Source: an uncultured Pelagibacteraceae bacterium
GTDB lineage: Bacteria > Pseudomonadota > Alphaproteobacteria > Pelagibacterales > Pelagibacteraceae
Length of the DNA stretch: 64,000 nucleotides
NCBI GenBank assembly: GCA_902555275.1
Contig: CACDRY010000005.1
Span: forward strand, 1-64,000
Direction: 5' to 3'
In this document: positions 1 to 11,154 of the stretch, in pieces
Layout of the letters: each line of letters starts with the position of its first letter
How positions within the stretch are numbered: position 1 is the first letter of the stretch
Position numbers and translations under genes: made by a program
The notes under the pieces: model-generated
What the model saw: the letters and a program-made list of their open reading frames with translations, nothing else
Told to the model about the DNA's origin: nothing
Database searches by the model: none

Positions 1-2
1 AA

Positions 3-248
3 TTTGAAGAGAAAAGATATTGGAGAGGCCCAGTATGGATTAATTGTAATTGGATAATATATCAAGGATTAAAAAATAAAAATATTAAATTTGCCAAACA
101 AATAAAAAGAAAAACTATTAATTTAGTTAAACAAAAAGGGTTTAATGAATACTTTAGCTGTAAAACCGGTAAAGGGTTTGGTGCAACAAATTTTTCTTGG
201 ACTGCCGCATTATTTTTAGACTTAATACTTGAAAATAAAAATGACTAA
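3..248 (+). CDS. C-terminal fragment of a GH63/trehalase-like glycoside hydrolase (mannosylglycerate-hydrolase type), 5' truncated by the window edge
   Basis: Open frame from base 3 to TAA 246-248 translating FEEKRYWRGPVWINCNWIIYQGL...GFGATNFSWTAALFLDLILENKND; WRGPVW and FSWTAAL are typical of GH63/GH37-like (alpha/alpha)6 barrels. Not in the ORF track. Confidence 0.7.
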   Translation, partial: FEEKRYWRGPVWINCNWIIYQGLKNKNIKFAKQIKRKTINLVKQKGFNEYFSCKTGKGFGATNFSWTAALFLDLILENKND

Positions 249-1398
249 TTACAATTGGAATTACCCCACAACTGTTTGGGTAGGGAAAGATAGAGCTAAG
301 GATCTAGAAAAGGCTTGTGTTGAAATTAAAACTTTAAAACCATTATTAGTAACAGATAAAGACTTAATCAATTTAGAATTTATAAAAGATTTAGTAAATG
401 ATTTAGAAAAGAAATTTAAATTATCTACTTTTTTTAATTTCTCAGGAAACCCAACAGGAGAGAATGTCGATGAAGGTGTTGAAATTTTCAAAAAAAATAG
501 TTGCGATAGTGTAGTAGCTATTGGAGGTGGAAGTGCATTAGACGTCGGCAAAGCCATAGCTTTTATGTCAGGACAATCAAGACCTATTTGGGATTTTGAG
601 GATATTGGTGATTATTGGAAAAGGGCGGATGAAAAAAATATCTGTCCAATAATTGCAATTCCAACAACTGCTGGAACTGGTTCAGAAACTGGCAGAGCAT
701 CAGCAATAATAAATTCCAAAACTGGAATAAAAAAAATAATTTTCCACCCAAAATTTTTACCATCTATTGTCATATTAGACCCAGTTCTTACTAAAGAACT
801 TTCTCCCCGTTTAACAGGAGCTACAGGAATGGACGCATTAGCACACAATTTAGAGGCATTTTGTGCTCCTGGTTTCCACCCAATGGCTGATGGAATAGCG
901 ATTGAGGGTATGAGGTTGATAAAAAAATCTCTTTTAAAAGCTGTAAAGCATGGAAGTGATTTAGATGCCAGATCTGATTTGTTAGCTGCAGCAAGTATGG
1001 GATCTACTGCATTTCAAAAAGGCTTAGGTGCTATTCATTCACTAAGTCATCCACTTAATGCACAATTTAATCTTCATCACGGGTTGTCAAATGCAATATT
1101 TATGCCATATGTTTTAAGTTTTAATAAAGAAGATATTGAGGAAAGAATTATTTCTATTTGTGATTACCTTAACTTAAGTAAAAGTTTTGATGCTTTTCTT
1201 GAATGGATACTAGAGCTACGAAAAGAATTAAATATTCCACATAAACTGTCAGATGTAATAGAAACAAATAAAATGAACTTAGATGATTTGTCGAAGATGG
1301 CTCTTGATGATCCATCAACATCTTCAAATCCAAAAAAATTGACTAAAAATGATATGAAAGTTATGTATGAGCATAGTATTTCAGGTAAATTATTTTGA
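241..1398 (+). CDS. Iron-containing alcohol dehydrogenase
   Basis: GGGSALDVGKAIA, PTTAGTGSETGRASAI, GMDALAHNLEAF, HSLSHPL motifs. Start at ATG 241 (MTNYNW) overlaps the upstream stop as ATGACTAA. Confidence 0.93.
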   Translation: MTNYNWNYPTTVWVGKDRAKDLEKACVEIKTLKPLLVTDKDLINLEFIKDLVNDLEKKFKLSTFFNFSGNPTGENVDEGVEIFKKNSCDSVVAIGGGSALDVGKAIAFMSGQSRPIWDFEDIGDYWKRADEKNICPIIAIPTTAGTGSETGRASAIINSKTGIKKIIFHPKFLPSIVILDPVLTKELSPRLTGATGMDALAHNLEAFCAPGFHPMADGIAIEGMRLIKKSLLKAVKHGSDLDARSDLLAAASMGSTAFQKGLGAIHSLSHPLNAQFNLHHGLSNAIFMPYVLSFNKEDIEERIISICDYLNLSKSFDAFLEWILELRKELNIPHKLSDVIETNKMNLDDLSKMALDDPSTSSNPKKLTKNDMKVMYEHSISGKLF

Positions 1399-2183
1399 TG
1401 AAAAAAATATTAATAGTTGAGGGAAATTTAAGAGAAGAGAATCAGAGTTTTACTGATGGTGGGATTAAAACACATACAGAAAGTCTAAAAGATAGCATTG
1501 CCTATTTTACTGATAAAATTGAAATAGATGTTGTAAATCCCTCATCCGATAAAAATATATCTGACAAAGTAACAGATCTCGATAAATATCATGGACTTAT
1601 ATGGGGAGGAAGTAGTCTAAATATTTATAATGACACCATTGAAATAAGAAGACAGATCGAATTTATGAGAGAGTGTCAAAAAAAAATAAAAAAAATATTA
1701 GCTATTTGCTGGGGACTCCAGGTTGCGGTTACAGTAGCAGGAGGGCAAGTAAAAAGATGCACAAACGGATCTCACAGAGGCATAGCGCTTAATATTGAAA
1801 TAAATAATGATGGATTGCAACATCCAATATATAAAAATAAAGGTAAAATTTTTAATACACCCGCTTTTAATTTTGATGAAGTTACAAAATTGCCAAAAAA
1901 TTCAAAATTGCTAGCCTCAAATCCTATAAATAAAGTTATGGGAGTAAATTTTCAGTCTGCAGCAAGTGATATATGGGGTATTCAATATCATCCTGAAATT
2001 ACTTATGATAAAATGATAAGCCTTATACATTTCAGAAAAGAACGTCTTTTAAACAATAATGCTTTTGTTGATGAACAAGAGATAAATAATCATGTAAGAA
2101 TGATTGCTGAAGAAAATAAGATTACAAATAAAGATCTTAGAATGCGTGAACTTGAAAACTGGCTTAATTATCTTTTAAAATAG
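1398..2183 (+). CDS. Class I glutamine amidotransferase (GMP-synthase-like GATase domain)
   Basis: [14 protein letters not shown] nucleophile elbow and [12 protein letters not shown] 1398 overlaps the upstream TGA. Confidence 0.85.
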   Translation: MKKILIVEGNLREENQSFTDGGIKTHTESLKDSIAYFTDKIEIDVVNPSSDKNISDKVTDLDKYHGLIWGGSSLNIYNDTIEIRRQIEFMRECQKKIKKILAICWGLQVAVTVAGGQVKRCTNGSHRGIALNIEINNDGLQHPIYKNKGKIFNTPAFNFDEVTKLPKNSKLLASNPINKVMGVNFQSAASDIWGIQYHPEITYDKMISLIHFRKERLLNNNAFVDEQEINNHVRMIAEENKITNKDLRMRELENWLNYLLK

Positions 2184-3851
2184 ACCCTCTGTTTCACCTT
2201 TTTTATTAATACGAATTGAGTCAGCCGCTGGTACTTTTGGTAATCCTGGCATTGTCATTATTGCACCGCATACAACAACGATGAATTCTGCTCCTGATGA
2301 TAGTCTTACTTCTCTTATTGGTAATACATGACCTGAAGGTGCTCCCTTTAGATTTGGATCAGTGGAAAAACTATATTGAGTTTTTGCAATACAAATTGGT
2401 AATGATTGATAACCTCTTTCTTCAAAAGCTTTTAATTGATCTCTTATTTTAGTATCTGCAACTACTTCGCTTGCTCTATAAAGTTCCTTCGCGATTGTTT
2501 CTATTTTTTTAAATAATGAAGTTTTATCATCATATAAAAATTTAAAATTACTATCTTTTTCACATTGTTTAACTACATCATTTGCTAAATCTATTGCACC
2601 TTCTCCACCTTTTTCCCAATGCTTTGATATAGAGGCTTTAATATCCTTTTGTTCACAAAACTTTGTAACTTCATCAATTTCTTTATCAGTATCTAAAACA
2701 AAGTGGTTTATAGCTACTGTTACAGGTAAACCAAATTTTTGAATATTTTCTATATGTCTTTCTAAATTAACCAGCCCCTTTTTAACTGCATCGACATTTT
2801 CATTTTTTAATTCGTCTTTTTTTACTCCTCCATGCATCTTCAGCGCTCTTATAGTTGCAACAATCACAACACAACTTGGTTTTAATCCTGATTTTCTACA
2901 TTTAATATCTAGAAATTTTTCTGCACCTAGGTCAGCACCAAATCCAGCTTCTGTTACTACATAATCAGAAAGTTTTAATGCTGTTTTAGTTGCTAAAACA
3001 GAATTACATCCATGAGCAATATTTGCAAATGGTCCACCATGAATGATTGCAGGATTGTTTTCCAGAGTTTGTGTTACGTTCGGTCTAATAGCATCTTTTA
3101 ACAATACAGTCATTGGACCGTGTGCATTTAAATCTTTTGCATATATCGGTTTTTTATCTCTAGTATAAGCAACAGTAATATTACCGATTCTATTTTCAAG
3201 ATCATGCAAATCATTTGATAGACAAAAGATTGCCATTATTTCTGAAGCAACTGTAATATCAAAGCCATCTTCTCTCGGAAATCCATTTGCAACACCTCCA
3301 AGATTTATATTTATAGATCTCAAAGCTCGATCATTCATATCGAGAACTCTTTTCCAAACTATTCGTCTAACATCTATGTTTAATTTGTTTCCCCAATATA
3401 TATGGTTATCTATTAATGCAGATAAAAGATTATGTGCTGATGTGATTGCATGAAAATCTCCTGTAAAGTGTAAATTAATTTGTTCCATTGGAACTACTTG
3501 AGCATATCCACCACCAGCAGCTCCACCCTTCATTCCAAAAGAGGGACCGAGACTTGGTTCTCTTAAACAAACAATAGATTTTTTACCTATTTTATTTAGT
3601 CCATCTGACAATCCTACAGAGGTTGTTGTCTTTCCTTCTCCTGCTGGTGTAGGCGTAATTGCAGTTACTAATATTAATTTCCCATCCTTTTTTTCTTTAA
3701 ATTTTTCAAGGTATTCAAGTTTGATTTTAGCTATATACCTACTTATTGGACTATATGCCTCAGCTTTATCAGGCACCCCCACGCCATCCAAAATCTCTTG
3801 GATAGGTTTCATTTTTGCTTCACGAGCTATTTGGATATCTGATTTCGACAT
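2175..3851 (-). CDS. fhs: Formate--tetrahydrofolate ligase
   Basis: [51 protein letters not shown] signatures; full length 558 aa. Confidence 0.98.
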   Translation of the reverse strand: MSKSDIQIAREAKMKPIQEILDGVGVPDKAEAYSPISRYIAKIKLEYLEKFKEKKDGKLILVTAITPTPAGEGKTTTSVGLSDGLNKIGKKSIVCLREPSLGPSFGMKGGAAGGGYAQVVPMEQINLHFTGDFHAITSAHNLLSALIDNHIYWGNKLNIDVRRIVWKRVLDMNDRALRSININLGGVANGFPREDGFDITVASEIMAIFCLSNDLHDLENRIGNITVAYTRDKKPIYAKDLNAHGPMTVLLKDAIRPNVTQTLENNPAIIHGGPFANIAHGCNSVLATKTALKLSDYVVTEAGFGADLGAEKFLDIKCRKSGLKPSCVVIVATIRALKMHGGVKKDELKNENVDAVKKGLVNLERHIENIQKFGLPVTVAINHFVLDTDKEIDEVTKFCEQKDIKASISKHWEKGGEGAIDLANDVVKQCEKDSNFKFLYDDKTSLFKKIETIAKELYRASEVVADTKIRDQLKAFEERGYQSLPICIAKTQYSFSTDPNLKGAPSGHVLPIREVRLSSGAEFIVVVCGAIMTMPGLPKVPAADSIRINKKGETEGLF

Positions 3852-3979
3852 TTAGTTTAAAATTTATAATTGTTTAATGTGCAAAATGTCTATACTTTTT
3901 TGGTTGGATTTTAAACATCTAAAAAATATATATAAAAAAAATAAGAAAAAATTTATGTTTAATTGGATAAAATTGAAAA

Positions 3980-5236
3980 ATGCAAAAATACTCAGTTTTT
4001 AGTCTAATTAAAAATGCATTCTCAGATCATCAGAACTGGGAAGTAGCCTGGAAAGATCCAACTCCTAAAAAGGAATATGATGTAATCATTATTGGTGGCG
4101 GAGGTCACGGTTTAGCAACTGCATACTACTTAGCTAAAGAGCACAATATTACAAATGTAGCCATCATTGAAAAAGGATGGATAGGTGGAGGTAATGTTGG
4201 AAGGAACACTACAATAATTAGATCAAACTATATGCATGATGATAATGCTTTGTTCAGTGAGTTTGGCATGGATCTATGGAGAAAGATGAGTCAGGATTTG
4301 AATTACAATGTTATGTTTTCTCCAAGAGGAATAATTAATCTTGCTCATTCAGATGCCCAAATGAATGCGTACTCTAGAAGAGGAAATTCAATGCGCCTAA
4401 ATGGAATTGATGCAGTTTTATTAAACAGGGAAGAGGTTCAAAAACGAATTCCAATGGCAGATTTTTCAGATAATGTAAGATTTCCAATTTTTGGAGGATT
4501 GATGCAACCAAGCGCTGGAACTGCTAGACATGATGCTGTTGCTTGGGGATATGCAAGACAAGCAGACTCGATGGGTGTCGATATAATTCAAAATTGTGAG
4601 GTTACAGGATTTGATGTTACTAACGGTAAAATAGTTGGTGTGAGAACATCTAGAGGAGATATCAAAGCAAAAAAAGTTGGTTTGTGTGTTGCAGGTAGTA
4701 CAAATATTTTAGCAGAAATGTTAAATATGACATTACCAATTGAAACTCATCTACTTCAAGCATGTGTATCAGAACCTGTTAAACCTTTGCTTGACCATGT
4801 AGTTACATTTGGTGCAGGTCACTTTTATTGTAGTCAATCAGATAAAGGAGAGATGGTTATGGGTGGAGACTTGGACGGATACAATAGTTACTCACAAAGA
4901 GGAAACTTACCTACACTCCAACACGTATTGACTGAAGGTATTGCAATGTTTCCATTTCTAAGCAAATTGAAAATGCTTAGAACTTGGGGTGGAATTATGG
5001 ATATGTCAATGGACGGTTCACCAATTATTGATAAAACACATATTGATGGCTTATACTTAAATTGTGGCTGGTGTTATGGTGGATTTAAAGCTACTCCTGC
5101 TTCAGGTTGGACTTTTGCACATACAATTGCACAAGATAGAGTTCATAAATTAAACGCAGGTTACAGTTTAAATAGATTTAATACTGGTGATTTAATTGAT
5201 GAAAAAGGTCTTGGTACCAAAACTTGGATATCTTAA
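3980..5236 (+). CDS. soxB: Sarcosine oxidase subunit beta
   Basis: FAD Rossmann DVIIIGGGGHGLATAYYLA; IEKGWIGGGNVGRNTTIIRSNY typical of heterotetrameric sarcosine oxidase beta; order B-D-A-G. Confidence 0.97.
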   Translation: MQKYSVFSLIKNAFSDHQNWEVAWKDPTPKKEYDVIIIGGGGHGLATAYYLAKEHNITNVAIIEKGWIGGGNVGRNTTIIRSNYMHDDNALFSEFGMDLWRKMSQDLNYNVMFSPRGIINLAHSDAQMNAYSRRGNSMRLNGIDAVLLNREEVQKRIPMADFSDNVRFPIFGGLMQPSAGTARHDAVAWGYARQADSMGVDIIQNCEVTGFDVTNGKIVGVRTSRGDIKAKKVGLCVAGSTNILAEMLNMTLPIETHLLQACVSEPVKPLLDHVVTFGAGHFYCSQSDKGEMVMGGDLDGYNSYSQRGNLPTLQHVLTEGIAMFPFLSKLKMLRTWGGIMDMSMDGSPIIDKTHIDGLYLNCGWCYGGFKATPASGWTFAHTIAQDRVHKLNAGYSLNRFNTGDLIDEKGLGTKTWIS

Positions 5237-5506
5237 ATGCTCTATATATTCTGTCCACATTGTGGATCAAGATCACAGAATGAGTTTGCTTATGGCGGAG
5301 ATGCAACAGTAAAACGACCAGAGCTTAACAAGGAAATTAGTGACCAAGAGTGGAATAATTTTGTTTATTTAAGAAAAAGTCCTAGAGGAAAACACCTAGA
5401 GTTATGGCACCATATATCTGGCTGCAGACAATGGATTAAAGTTGAAAGAGATACTTCAACTCACGAAATTTTTAAAACCTATAAAGCAGATGAACTAACT
5501 GAATAA
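5237..5506 (+). CDS. soxD: Sarcosine oxidase subunit delta
   Basis: CPHCGSRSQNEFAYGGDA...GCRQW; located between beta and alpha subunits. Confidence 0.96.
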   Translation: MLYIFCPHCGSRSQNEFAYGGDATVKRPELNKEISDQEWNNFVYLRKSPRGKHLELWHHISGCRQWIKVERDTSTHEIFKTYKADELTE

Positions 5507-8502
5507 TGTCACAAGATTTTAGATTAGATAACATTGGAATGGTAAATAGAAATAAAAAAATTTCTTTTACATTTAACGGTAAAAAATATTTTGGTTATGA
5601 AGGAGATACTATTGCTTCTGCTTTGATAGCAAATGGAGTGCATCTTGTTGGGAGAAGTTTTAAATATCATAGACCTAGAGGTTTCTTTGGAGTTGGTGTT
5701 GATGAACCTTATGCAATTTTACAATTAGAAAGAAATAATGAGAGAGATCCTAATATTAGAGCTACTGAGCAGGAGATTTTTGAAGGTTTAGAAGTTAAAA
5801 GTGTAAACTGTTGGCCTAGTGTAAACTTTGATATTGGCGCAATTAATAATTTCTTAAAAATGTTTTTTCCTGCTGGGTTTTACTATAAAACTTTTATGTG
5901 GCCACCAAGCTTTTGGTATAAAATTTATGAACCTTTTATTAGAATGGCAGCAGGTTTTGGAGAGGCATCAATCAAGCATGATAAAGAAAGATATGAACAT
6001 AAATATGAATATTGTGATTTATTGATTACTGGTTCAGGACCTTCAGGTTTAGCAAGTGCTTATGCAGCAGCAAAAAATGGTGCTCGTGTAATTTTAGCTG
6101 AAGATAAACCAAGGTATGGAGGTAGCTTGTTAACAAGTGATGTAAATATTGGTAATCAAACTGGTGCCGAATGGTCAGAAAAAATAATTACAGAGTTAAA
6201 GTCAATGTCAAATGTGATTGTAAAAAACAGATCACAAGTATTTGGTTATTATGATCATAATATGTTGGTAATGTCGGAACGAATAAGCGATCACTTACCC
6301 AAAACCCAAAAGTATTTACCTAAACAACGTTTGTGGTACATAAGAGCAAAAGAAGTTCTTATTTCATCAGGCTCAATTGAAAGGCCATTAGTATTTGGTA
6401 ACAATGATACCCCGGGCGTAATGTTATCATCAGCAGCTAAAGAATATATGAAGGTTTATGGAGTTTTAGTTGGAAAAAAACCATTGATATTTACTAATAA
6501 TGACAGTGGATATGAAACCGCAATAGAATTCAAAAAAAATGGCGTAAATCCATTAATTTTAGATACTAGAAAAGAACCATCCTCAGACATTATTAGCGAA
6601 GCAAAAAATTTAGGAATTGAAATTAAATTTTCTCATGTAGTAGTGGCTGCTAAGGGATACAAAAAAGTCAAATCAGCAGATATTGCAAAAATATCTGATA
6701 ATAAAAAAGATTTATCAAATATAGAAAATATAAAATGTGATTGTATCTGTGTTTCAGGGTTTTGGACGCCATCAATTCATTTAGCATCTCAATCTGGAAA
6801 TAAATCTGAATTTAATGAAAAAATAGATGCTTTTATTCCAAAAAAATCTAAACAGAAAGAAAATACTATTGGTTCAGCAAATGGTAAATTTACTTTAGAA
6901 GAAACCATTAACGAAGCATTTGATAAAGGATATGAAGTCTCAAACAAAATAACAGAAAATAATAATAAAGTTTCTATTCCAACTGTAGTTGAGAAAAAAT
7001 CTACAGAGCATGACAAGTTTTGGTGTGTTCCATTACCAAAAGGTAAATCCTATAAAAGATTTTTAGATTTTCAAAACGATGTGGCTGTATCAGATATAGA
7101 GTTGGCATTAAGAGAAGGTTTTAGATCAATTGAACATGTAAAAAGATACACAACCCTTGGCATGGCGACAGATCAAGGAAAAACAAGTAATCTTAATGGG
7201 TTGCAATTAGTGTCAGATATTGAAAATAAAGTAGTACCACAAGTTGGTCACACTACATTTAGGCCACCTTATACACCTGTTTCAATAGGAGCGATTGTTG
7301 GAAGAGAAGTTGGCAAACATTCTAAACCGACAAGAAAATCACCAATGCACGAATGGCATGAAAAAAATAATGCAGTATTTGTTGATGCTGGAGTTTGGTT
7401 AAGACCAAGATACTACAAGCAAGGAAATGAAACATTATTTGAAGCCTCAAAAAGAGAAGCAAAAAATGTAAGAAAAAATGTAGGTGTATGTGATGTAACT
7501 ACTTTAGGAAAAATAGATGTTAAAGGTCCCGATGCTGCAGAATTTTTAAATAGAGTTTATACTAATGCATGGCTTAAGCTACCAGTTGGTAAAGCAAGAT
7601 ATGGAGTAATGTTAAGAGAAGACGGAATTGTAATGGATGATGGAACAACAACAAGAATTTCCGAAAATCACTACCACATGACAACTACAACAGCTCAGGC
7701 AGCAAATGTTTTGTCTCATTTAGAATATTATTTGCAGTTAGTTTGGCCAGAATTAAATGTTAATGTAGTCTCAACAACTGAGCAGTGGGCTGGTGCTGCA
7801 ATAGCAGGCCCAAATTCAAGAGCATTATTAATGAAATTATTTCCAAATACTGATGTATCTAATGAAGGTCTACCATTTATGGGTTACAAGGAAGCTGATT
7901 TATTTGGCATTCCTGCAAAGATTTATAGAATTTCATTTTCAGGAGAGCTTGCTTATGAAGTTAATGTGGAGTCAGACTATGGTAATTTCATGTGGGAAAA
8001 AATTATCGAAGTTGGTAAAGAATTTCAAATACAGCCATACGGAACTGAGGCCTTATCGACATTAAGGATAGAAATGGGTCACGTTGCTGGCTCTGAGCTT
8101 GATGGGAGAACAATTCCTCATGATGCATCGCTTGAAGGTTTAGTAAGTAAGAAAAAAGACTTTATTGGTAAAAGATCTTTAAGCAGATCAGCTTTTACAA
8201 AATCAGATAGAGAAAAAATAGTAGGTGTTGTTCCATTAGACAAAACAACAAGTATTCCTGAAGGTTCATATATTGTTAAAGACCCTAAAGCAAAACTTCC
8301 AAACCCTAAATTAGGTCATGTTTCAGCATCATGTTGGAGTGTTGAGTATGATAATCCATTCTCACTTGCGATAATTAAAGATGGTAAAAATATGATAGGA
8401 CAAAAGCTATTTGCTATGTCACCTTTAAAAAATAAAACTATTCCTGTGGAAATTGTTTCATCTCATTATGTTGATCCTGAAGGAAAGAGAGTAAGAGCAT
8501 GA
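5506..8502 (+). CDS. soxA: Sarcosine oxidase subunit alpha
   Basis: 998 aa; N-terminal 2Fe-2S-like/SoxA-A3 segment, FAD/NAD domain, C-terminal GcvT folate-binding domain. Confidence 0.97.
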   Translation: MSQDFRLDNIGMVNRNKKISFTFNGKKYFGYEGDTIASALIANGVHLVGRSFKYHRPRGFFGVGVDEPYAILQLERNNERDPNIRATEQEIFEGLEVKSVNCWPSVNFDIGAINNFLKMFFPAGFYYKTFMWPPSFWYKIYEPFIRMAAGFGEASIKHDKERYEHKYEYCDLLITGSGPSGLASAYAAAKNGARVILAEDKPRYGGSLLTSDVNIGNQTGAEWSEKIITELKSMSNVIVKNRSQVFGYYDHNMLVMSERISDHLPKTQKYLPKQRLWYIRAKEVLISSGSIERPLVFGNNDTPGVMLSSAAKEYMKVYGVLVGKKPLIFTNNDSGYETAIEFKKNGVNPLILDTRKEPSSDIISEAKNLGIEIKFSHVVVAAKGYKKVKSADIAKISDNKKDLSNIENIKCDCICVSGFWTPSIHLASQSGNKSEFNEKIDAFIPKKSKQKENTIGSANGKFTLEETINEAFDKGYEVSNKITENNNKVSIPTVVEKKSTEHDKFWCVPLPKGKSYKRFLDFQNDVAVSDIELALREGFRSIEHVKRYTTLGMATDQGKTSNLNGLQLVSDIENKVVPQVGHTTFRPPYTPVSIGAIVGREVGKHSKPTRKSPMHEWHEKNNAVFVDAGVWLRPRYYKQGNETLFEASKREAKNVRKNVGVCDVTTLGKIDVKGPDAAEFLNRVYTNAWLKLPVGKARYGVMLREDGIVMDDGTTTRISENHYHMTTTTAQAANVLSHLEYYLQLVWPELNVNVVSTTEQWAGAAIAGPNSRALLMKLFPNTDVSNEGLPFMGYKEADLFGIPAKIYRISFSGELAYEVNVESDYGNFMWEKIIEVGKEFQIQPYGTEALSTLRIEMGHVAGSELDGRTIPHDASLEGLVSKKKDFIGKRSLSRSAFTKSDREKIVGVVPLDKTTSIPEGSYIVKDPKAKLPNPKLGHVSASCWSVEYDNPFSLAIIKDGKNMIGQKLFAMSPLKNKTIPVEIVSSHYVDPEGKRVRA

Positions 8503-9086
8503 CGGTGATTTCTGCATTACAAAATATCCATGTCGAGGGTTCCTTTGGAAACTTTGAAAATAAATCTGAAAATGAATTATTAAAAATTAAAGAATTAAAA
8601 AATTTATTAATCGTTCAAATATTTCAGTATAAAAATTCTTCAATTAAAATTGATGATATAAATTTTAACAATTTAAAATTTGTAAATCAGGCACAAAAAG
8701 TAGTTTCAAATGAAAATATAAGAGTTTTGTGGAATTCACCAAATAATTGGCTTTTAGTTTCTCATAAAAAAGAATTGTTAAAAGAAATTTACAGCACTTT
8801 TAATGGAAATGATTTCGCTGTTACAGACCTTTCTCATTCCAAAGCAACGATAGAATTAGAAGGACCATACGTAAAAGAAGTTTTAAAAAAAGGATGTCCT
8901 TTTAATTTTAACATTTTAACAAAAAATATGAGTATTAACTCAGCTTATAATGGAATTTCTTTTATAGTTGATATGGTTGAAAACGAACCAGAAAAAGTAA
9001 GAATTTTTTCTCTAAGAAGTTTTGGGGAATCTCTATACCATTCTATCACTGATGCTTCTTTAGAATTTGGCTATAAGTGTAATTAG
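8499..9086 (+). CDS. soxG: Sarcosine oxidase subunit gamma
   Basis: ATGA overlap with soxA; TDLSHSKATIELEGPYVKEVLKKGCPFN typical of SoxG. Confidence 0.9.
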   Translation: MTVISALQNIHVEGSFGNFENKSENELLKIKELKNLLIVQIFQYKNSSIKIDDINFNNLKFVNQAQKVVSNENIRVLWNSPNNWLLVSHKKELLKEIYSTFNGNDFAVTDLSHSKATIELEGPYVKEVLKKGCPFNFNILTKNMSINSAYNGISFIVDMVENEPEKVRIFSLRSFGESLYHSITDASLEFGYKCN

Positions 9087-9089
9087 TTA

Positions 9090-10703
9090 TTATTCTTCAG
9101 TTTTAAATCTTGATTTCTGAATAAATAAAACAAATAGCACTGGTATGATTAAGGTAATAATTGTTACTGTTATTAACAATAATCCTAGCTCAGAATAGTC
9201 TGCAGTTGTTAAAATTGCGTTTGTAACCTTATCTTTTACTTCTCTTGTAATTGTAAAAATTTCATTGAGATATTTTGTTAATAAAGCACTTGCAGACAAA
9301 GCTAAATTAGTAAATGAGGCAAAAACTGCAAAAAAAGTTGCTTTTAAATGTGAAGGTGCATTCTTTGCAATCCAAGCTAAAAGTGGAATCATAGATATTT
9401 GACCCAATGGAGATTCTAATGCTGTATTAATTATTGCTATAAATTTTGCGTCAACAATTCCGTTTGTTAACGAAGAAGTCCAGTTGTGAAATCCATAATA
9501 CATTCCAACACTTGGTAAAAATAATATTGATCCTGCAATTGATAAAATTATTATGATTTTTGCAATGGAATTTTTTGCCATGAACGGTCTAAGCATTATT
9601 ATTCCAACTAATGTAAGTATAGAAGCTAGTAAAGACAGTATAGAAAAAAATTGTTCATTAAATTGAAGTTGATCAATTTCAAACCAAGATAAACCAGGTC
9701 CAGGTCCAGGCATGGCTCTAAATATAAAAATAATTATAGCAGTTCCAACTATAGTAAATCTTAACTTTTCAGGTAACTCTTTAATAAGTTTATTCATAAG
9801 AAATAAAATGATTAACATAGAACCTAAAAAAACAATTTCTTGTGCAAATGGTAGTCCTAACGAACCGACACTCAATGTGAAAATTACAAAAATTAAACTA
9901 CCACCTAGTATCCACCAATTAACTTTAGTTTTTTCGTGATTAAAATTGTCTTCCTCACCAGATAGACCTTGTCTAATTAAAATATTTTTCTTTTTATTTT
10001 TTAAATATGCAGCAAAAATAACACCAAAAATTGAAACCATTGGAATTATTAATGCATAAAGATATATTGAGCCGTATAATTGTATTTTTTCAGCCTGTTC
10101 AAGATTGTCTACTCCTTTAAATAATATTACATTGGCAAGAGCAACCAACACTGTCCCTCCTATAATTGCAAATCTTCCAAGTGTTTGCATCGTTGTATGC
10201 ATAATTTTAACTTGATCTGCTGTAAATTTTTCTCCGTCCTCATTTATTAAAGGCACAGCTTCGACTGTCATCGCGTCAGCAACAACATCTTGAACTACAT
10301 ATCCAATAGGAGCTAAAAGAACACTTATTACAAACCAAGTTTCAACTTTTAGATAAGTTGACATTTGTTCTGTATGAATGATTAATCCGTACATTATTAA
10401 TAAACTTACACCAATTAATGAGGCACCGACGTAAACCATGTAATTCTTTTTATTCCAGATTAAATCTACCAAATGCCCTAGTGGCATTTTTAAAGCCCAA
10501 GGTATTCCTGCCCAGAAACCCAATCCTGCAAGAAATGCTGCAGATAAATTTAAGTAATCTTTCACAAAGAAAGTACCTACTATTCCTGTAAGTCCAGATA
10601 TACCTGCTGCCACGTAAATCATTAACGGAGGTAAATAAGACAATTTAAATTGTCTACCTAAATCAAACAATGTTGAGTCTATAAATTGAGTGATTTTGTC
10701 CAT
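9090..10703 (-). CDS. MFS-like membrane transporter, BT1 (folate/biopterin) family-like
   Basis: About 12 hydrophobic helices; PWALKMPLGHLVD and GYVVQDVVADAMTVE resemble the BT1/FBT signature. Confidence 0.6.
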   Translation of the reverse strand: MDKITQFIDSTLFDLGRQFKLSYLPPLMIYVAAGISGLTGIVGTFFVKDYLNLSAAFLAGLGFWAGIPWALKMPLGHLVDLIWNKKNYMVYVGASLIGVSLLIMYGLIIHTEQMSTYLKVETWFVISVLLAPIGYVVQDVVADAMTVEAVPLINEDGEKFTADQVKIMHTTMQTLGRFAIIGGTVLVALANVILFKGVDNLEQAEKIQLYGSIYLYALIIPMVSIFGVIFAAYLKNKKKNILIRQGLSGEEDNFNHEKTKVNWWILGGSLIFVIFTLSVGSLGLPFAQEIVFLGSMLIILFLMNKLIKELPEKLRFTIVGTAIIIFIFRAMPGPGPGLSWFEIDQLQFNEQFFSILSLLASILTLVGIIMLRPFMAKNSIAKIIIILSIAGSILFLPSVGMYYGFHNWTSSLTNGIVDAKFIAIINTALESPLGQISMIPLLAWIAKNAPSHLKATFFAVFASFTNLALSASALLTKYLNEIFTITREVKDKVTNAILTTADYSELGLLLITVTIITLIIPVLFVLFIQKSRFKTEE

Positions 10704-10709
10704 TTATTC

Positions 10710-11150
10710 TTAATCTAAAAGGTTTAATTTAATTAGACTATTATTTTTTGTTTCTTTGCACCACAATTCATAACTTTCGCACACTCTCCACAAATGATTT
10801 GTAGCTCTTTGTGATATTTCCAAGGGAAAATGACTCTTTGCATAGTACAAATCAGGAAATTTAATCAATTGTTTAACCATTGCTTCTTTTTGTAAATTCA
10901 AAAGCCTTAAAACTTCTTTAGAAATTTTTTCTCCTGAGGTCTCATCAATAAAATCGTTTTCTTTTAGTTTTTTAAACCACTCATCATGAAATTTACCACT
11001 GCTGACTTTTTCATACATTTCAGAACCTATAAATCTTTCAATTGCATCTATATTGGAAATATCAATATTTTGTTTTTTAATTTGAAATATTTCTAAATAG
11101 ATTGCCTCAGCAACATAAAGTATGTAAGGTTTTTTATTTTCTACTCCCAT
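10710..11150 (-). CDS. Hypothetical protein
   Basis: 146-aa ORF tightly packed in the minus-strand operon; no recognised motif. Confidence 0.65.
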   Translation of the reverse strand: MGVENKKPYILYVAEAIYLEIFQIKKQNIDISNIDAIERFIGSEMYEKVSSGKFHDEWFKKLKENDFIDETSGEKISKEVLRLLNLQKEAMVKQLIKFPDLYYAKSHFPLEISQRATNHLWRVCESYELWCKETKNNSLIKLNLLD

Positions 11151-11154
11151 AAAA

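Noticed and set aside
261-848. Antisense ORFs in the track (for example 261-557 -, 612-848 -, 6789-7016 -, 36473-36775 -, 40798-41115 -)
   Set aside because: They lie fully or almost fully opposite well-supported genes, lack recognisable domains, and are expected from codon bias of the sense genes.
9693-9711. Short CCAGGTCCAGGTCCAGG repeat
   Set aside because: Encodes a PGPGPG loop in the transporter; too short to be a meaningful repeat element.
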